A stretch of 6,319 nt of DNA from an uncultured Lachnospiraceae bacterium (GTDB lineage Bacteria > Bacillota > Clostridia > Lachnospirales > Lachnospiraceae). Under the pieces are notes generated by a model that ran no database searches, was not told the origin of the DNA, and was given only the letters and a program-made list of their open reading frames with translations. Each line of letters opens with the position of its first letter. Within the stretch, counting starts at the first letter, position 1. A program made the translations under genes and the position numbers. Location: the NCBI GenBank assembly GCA_902782655.1, contig CACZNY010000015.1:1-6319 (forward strand). Direction: 5' to 3'. Shown piece by piece: positions 5,693 through 6,319 of this stretch.

Positions 5693-6319
5693 ATGCGATC
5701 AGTTGTACTGGAGATCAAAAACAACAAAGCCGCCATACTGGATGACAGGGGAATAGTATATGCCATAAAGGACAGGGGCTATTCTGTAGGTCAGGTGCTT
5801 GGACTTTCCGAATTGGAGATCAGGAAGGAAACGGTAAAGGTTCCCATAAGGGACGGTATATCGGCCTTTACAAGGGCGGCAGCCGCGATAATCGCGGCAA
5901 CGCTTATAAGCGGCGGCGTGACAGCCTATGCCACACCGGTGAGCACGGTGACTCTCGGAGGGTCTTCCCCTATAGAGTACAGGCTCAATGTATTCGACAG
6001 GGTGGTGGGTGTCTCGGTTCCCGATGACTGCGACGAAGAGCTCAAGAAGAATGTCTCGGAGCTTCAGAAGGATATAAAGGGAAAGAAAATAACGGATGCT
6101 CTGGATGTAACGGCTGATAAACTGGAAACCAGTATATTTACTGAAGATGATGACAACGATGAGGGCGGAGTCAGGATACAGGTGGACGGCCTGAAGAAGA
6201 ATTCCCTTAAGCTTACGGATCAGCTGGACAATAAAGTAGTGGAGATCAAGGACCGCAAGAGCACGGAAAGCACCTCTTATACCTCTGTAGAATGTGATGA
6301 TACTGATTCATCGGATGAG
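5693..6319 (+). CDS. rsgI: Membrane anti-sigma-I factor RsgI, N-terminal part (3' end outside window)
   Basis: RsgI proteins bind and hold SigI on the cytoplasmic side of the membrane and release it when their outer part senses a signal. The frame is open from ATG to the right edge (209 codons, no stop). AGAGGAG (5681-5687) sits five bases before the ATG. Residues 1 to about 50 are the anti-sigma domain (VVLEIKNNKAAILDDRG, then KDRGYSVGQ). A single membrane segment spans about 62-80 (Ala/Ile-rich, from RAAAAII to TAYA), preceded by basic residues, so the N-terminus is cytoplasmic. The first extracytoplasmic domain follows: a beta-strand region ending SSPIEYRLNVFDRVVGV (91-107), recognisably the RsgI periplasmic domain. 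The usual Asn-Pro self-cleavage pair in it is replaced by Ser-Ser-Pro. Beyond that are helical KKNVSELQKDIKGKKITDAL (118-137) and an acidic stretch (EDDDNDE, 151-157), then a Ser/Thr/Asp-rich region at 189-209. Any C-terminal sensor (carbohydrate-binding or otherwise) lies beyond the window. Confidence 0.9.
   Translation, partial: MRSVVLEIKNNKAAILDDRGIVYAIKDRGYSVGQVLGLSELEIRKETVKVPIRDGISAFTRAAAAIIAATLISGGVTAYATPVSTVTLGGSSPIEYRLNVFDRVVGVSVPDDCDEELKKNVSELQKDIKGKKITDALDVTADKLETSIFTEDDDNDEGGVRIQVDGLKKNSLKLTDQLDNKVVEIKDRKSTESTSYTSVECDDTDSSDE

Overview
The window looks like chromosomal DNA from a Gram-positive anaerobe of the class Clostridia. The Lachnospiraceae are my best guess, but this is inferred from gene order and protein style, not from any marker gene. 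All six supported genes lie on the + strand and cover almost everything. By eye the GC content is near one half. The codon habit is distinctive: ATA is favoured for isoleucine and AGG for arginine, and this runs evenly through all genes, so nothing suggests a recently acquired segment.

Positions 1-4748 hold a tightly packed housekeeping cluster. It contains the 3' three-quarters of dxs (isoprenoid precursor synthesis; the start lies off the left edge), tlyA (S4-domain rRNA 2'-O-methyltransferase, overlapping dxs by 11 bases), nadK (NAD kinase, TTG start 6 bases after tlyA) and recN (SMC-like DNA repair ATPase, 60 bases after nadK). This is the familiar clostridial dxs-tlyA-nadK-argR-recN order, except that argR is absent between nadK and recN.

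Positions 4749-4935 are a 187-base noncoding gap. It has an AT-rich hairpin plus T-run overlapping the recN stop (candidate terminator), a candidate sigma-I-type promoter (ACCCCA then CGTA), and a leader of roughly 90 bases.

Positions 4936-6319 hold a two-gene signalling unit: sigI (sigma-I factor, complete) and rsgI (membrane anti-sigma factor, cut by the right edge after 209 codons). RsgI should hold SigI at the membrane until an external or envelope signal triggers its proteolysis; SigI would then transcribe its own operon and unknown targets. The most notable point is that the RsgI extracytoplasmic domain aligns with the family but has Ser-Ser-Pro where the autocleaving Asn-Pro pair is expected. 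The signal-sensing C-terminal part of RsgI lies outside the window, so what is sensed cannot be told. I see no CRISPR array, insertion sequence, tRNA or rRNA gene. The systems here belong to known families; the possible novelty is in the variant RsgI.
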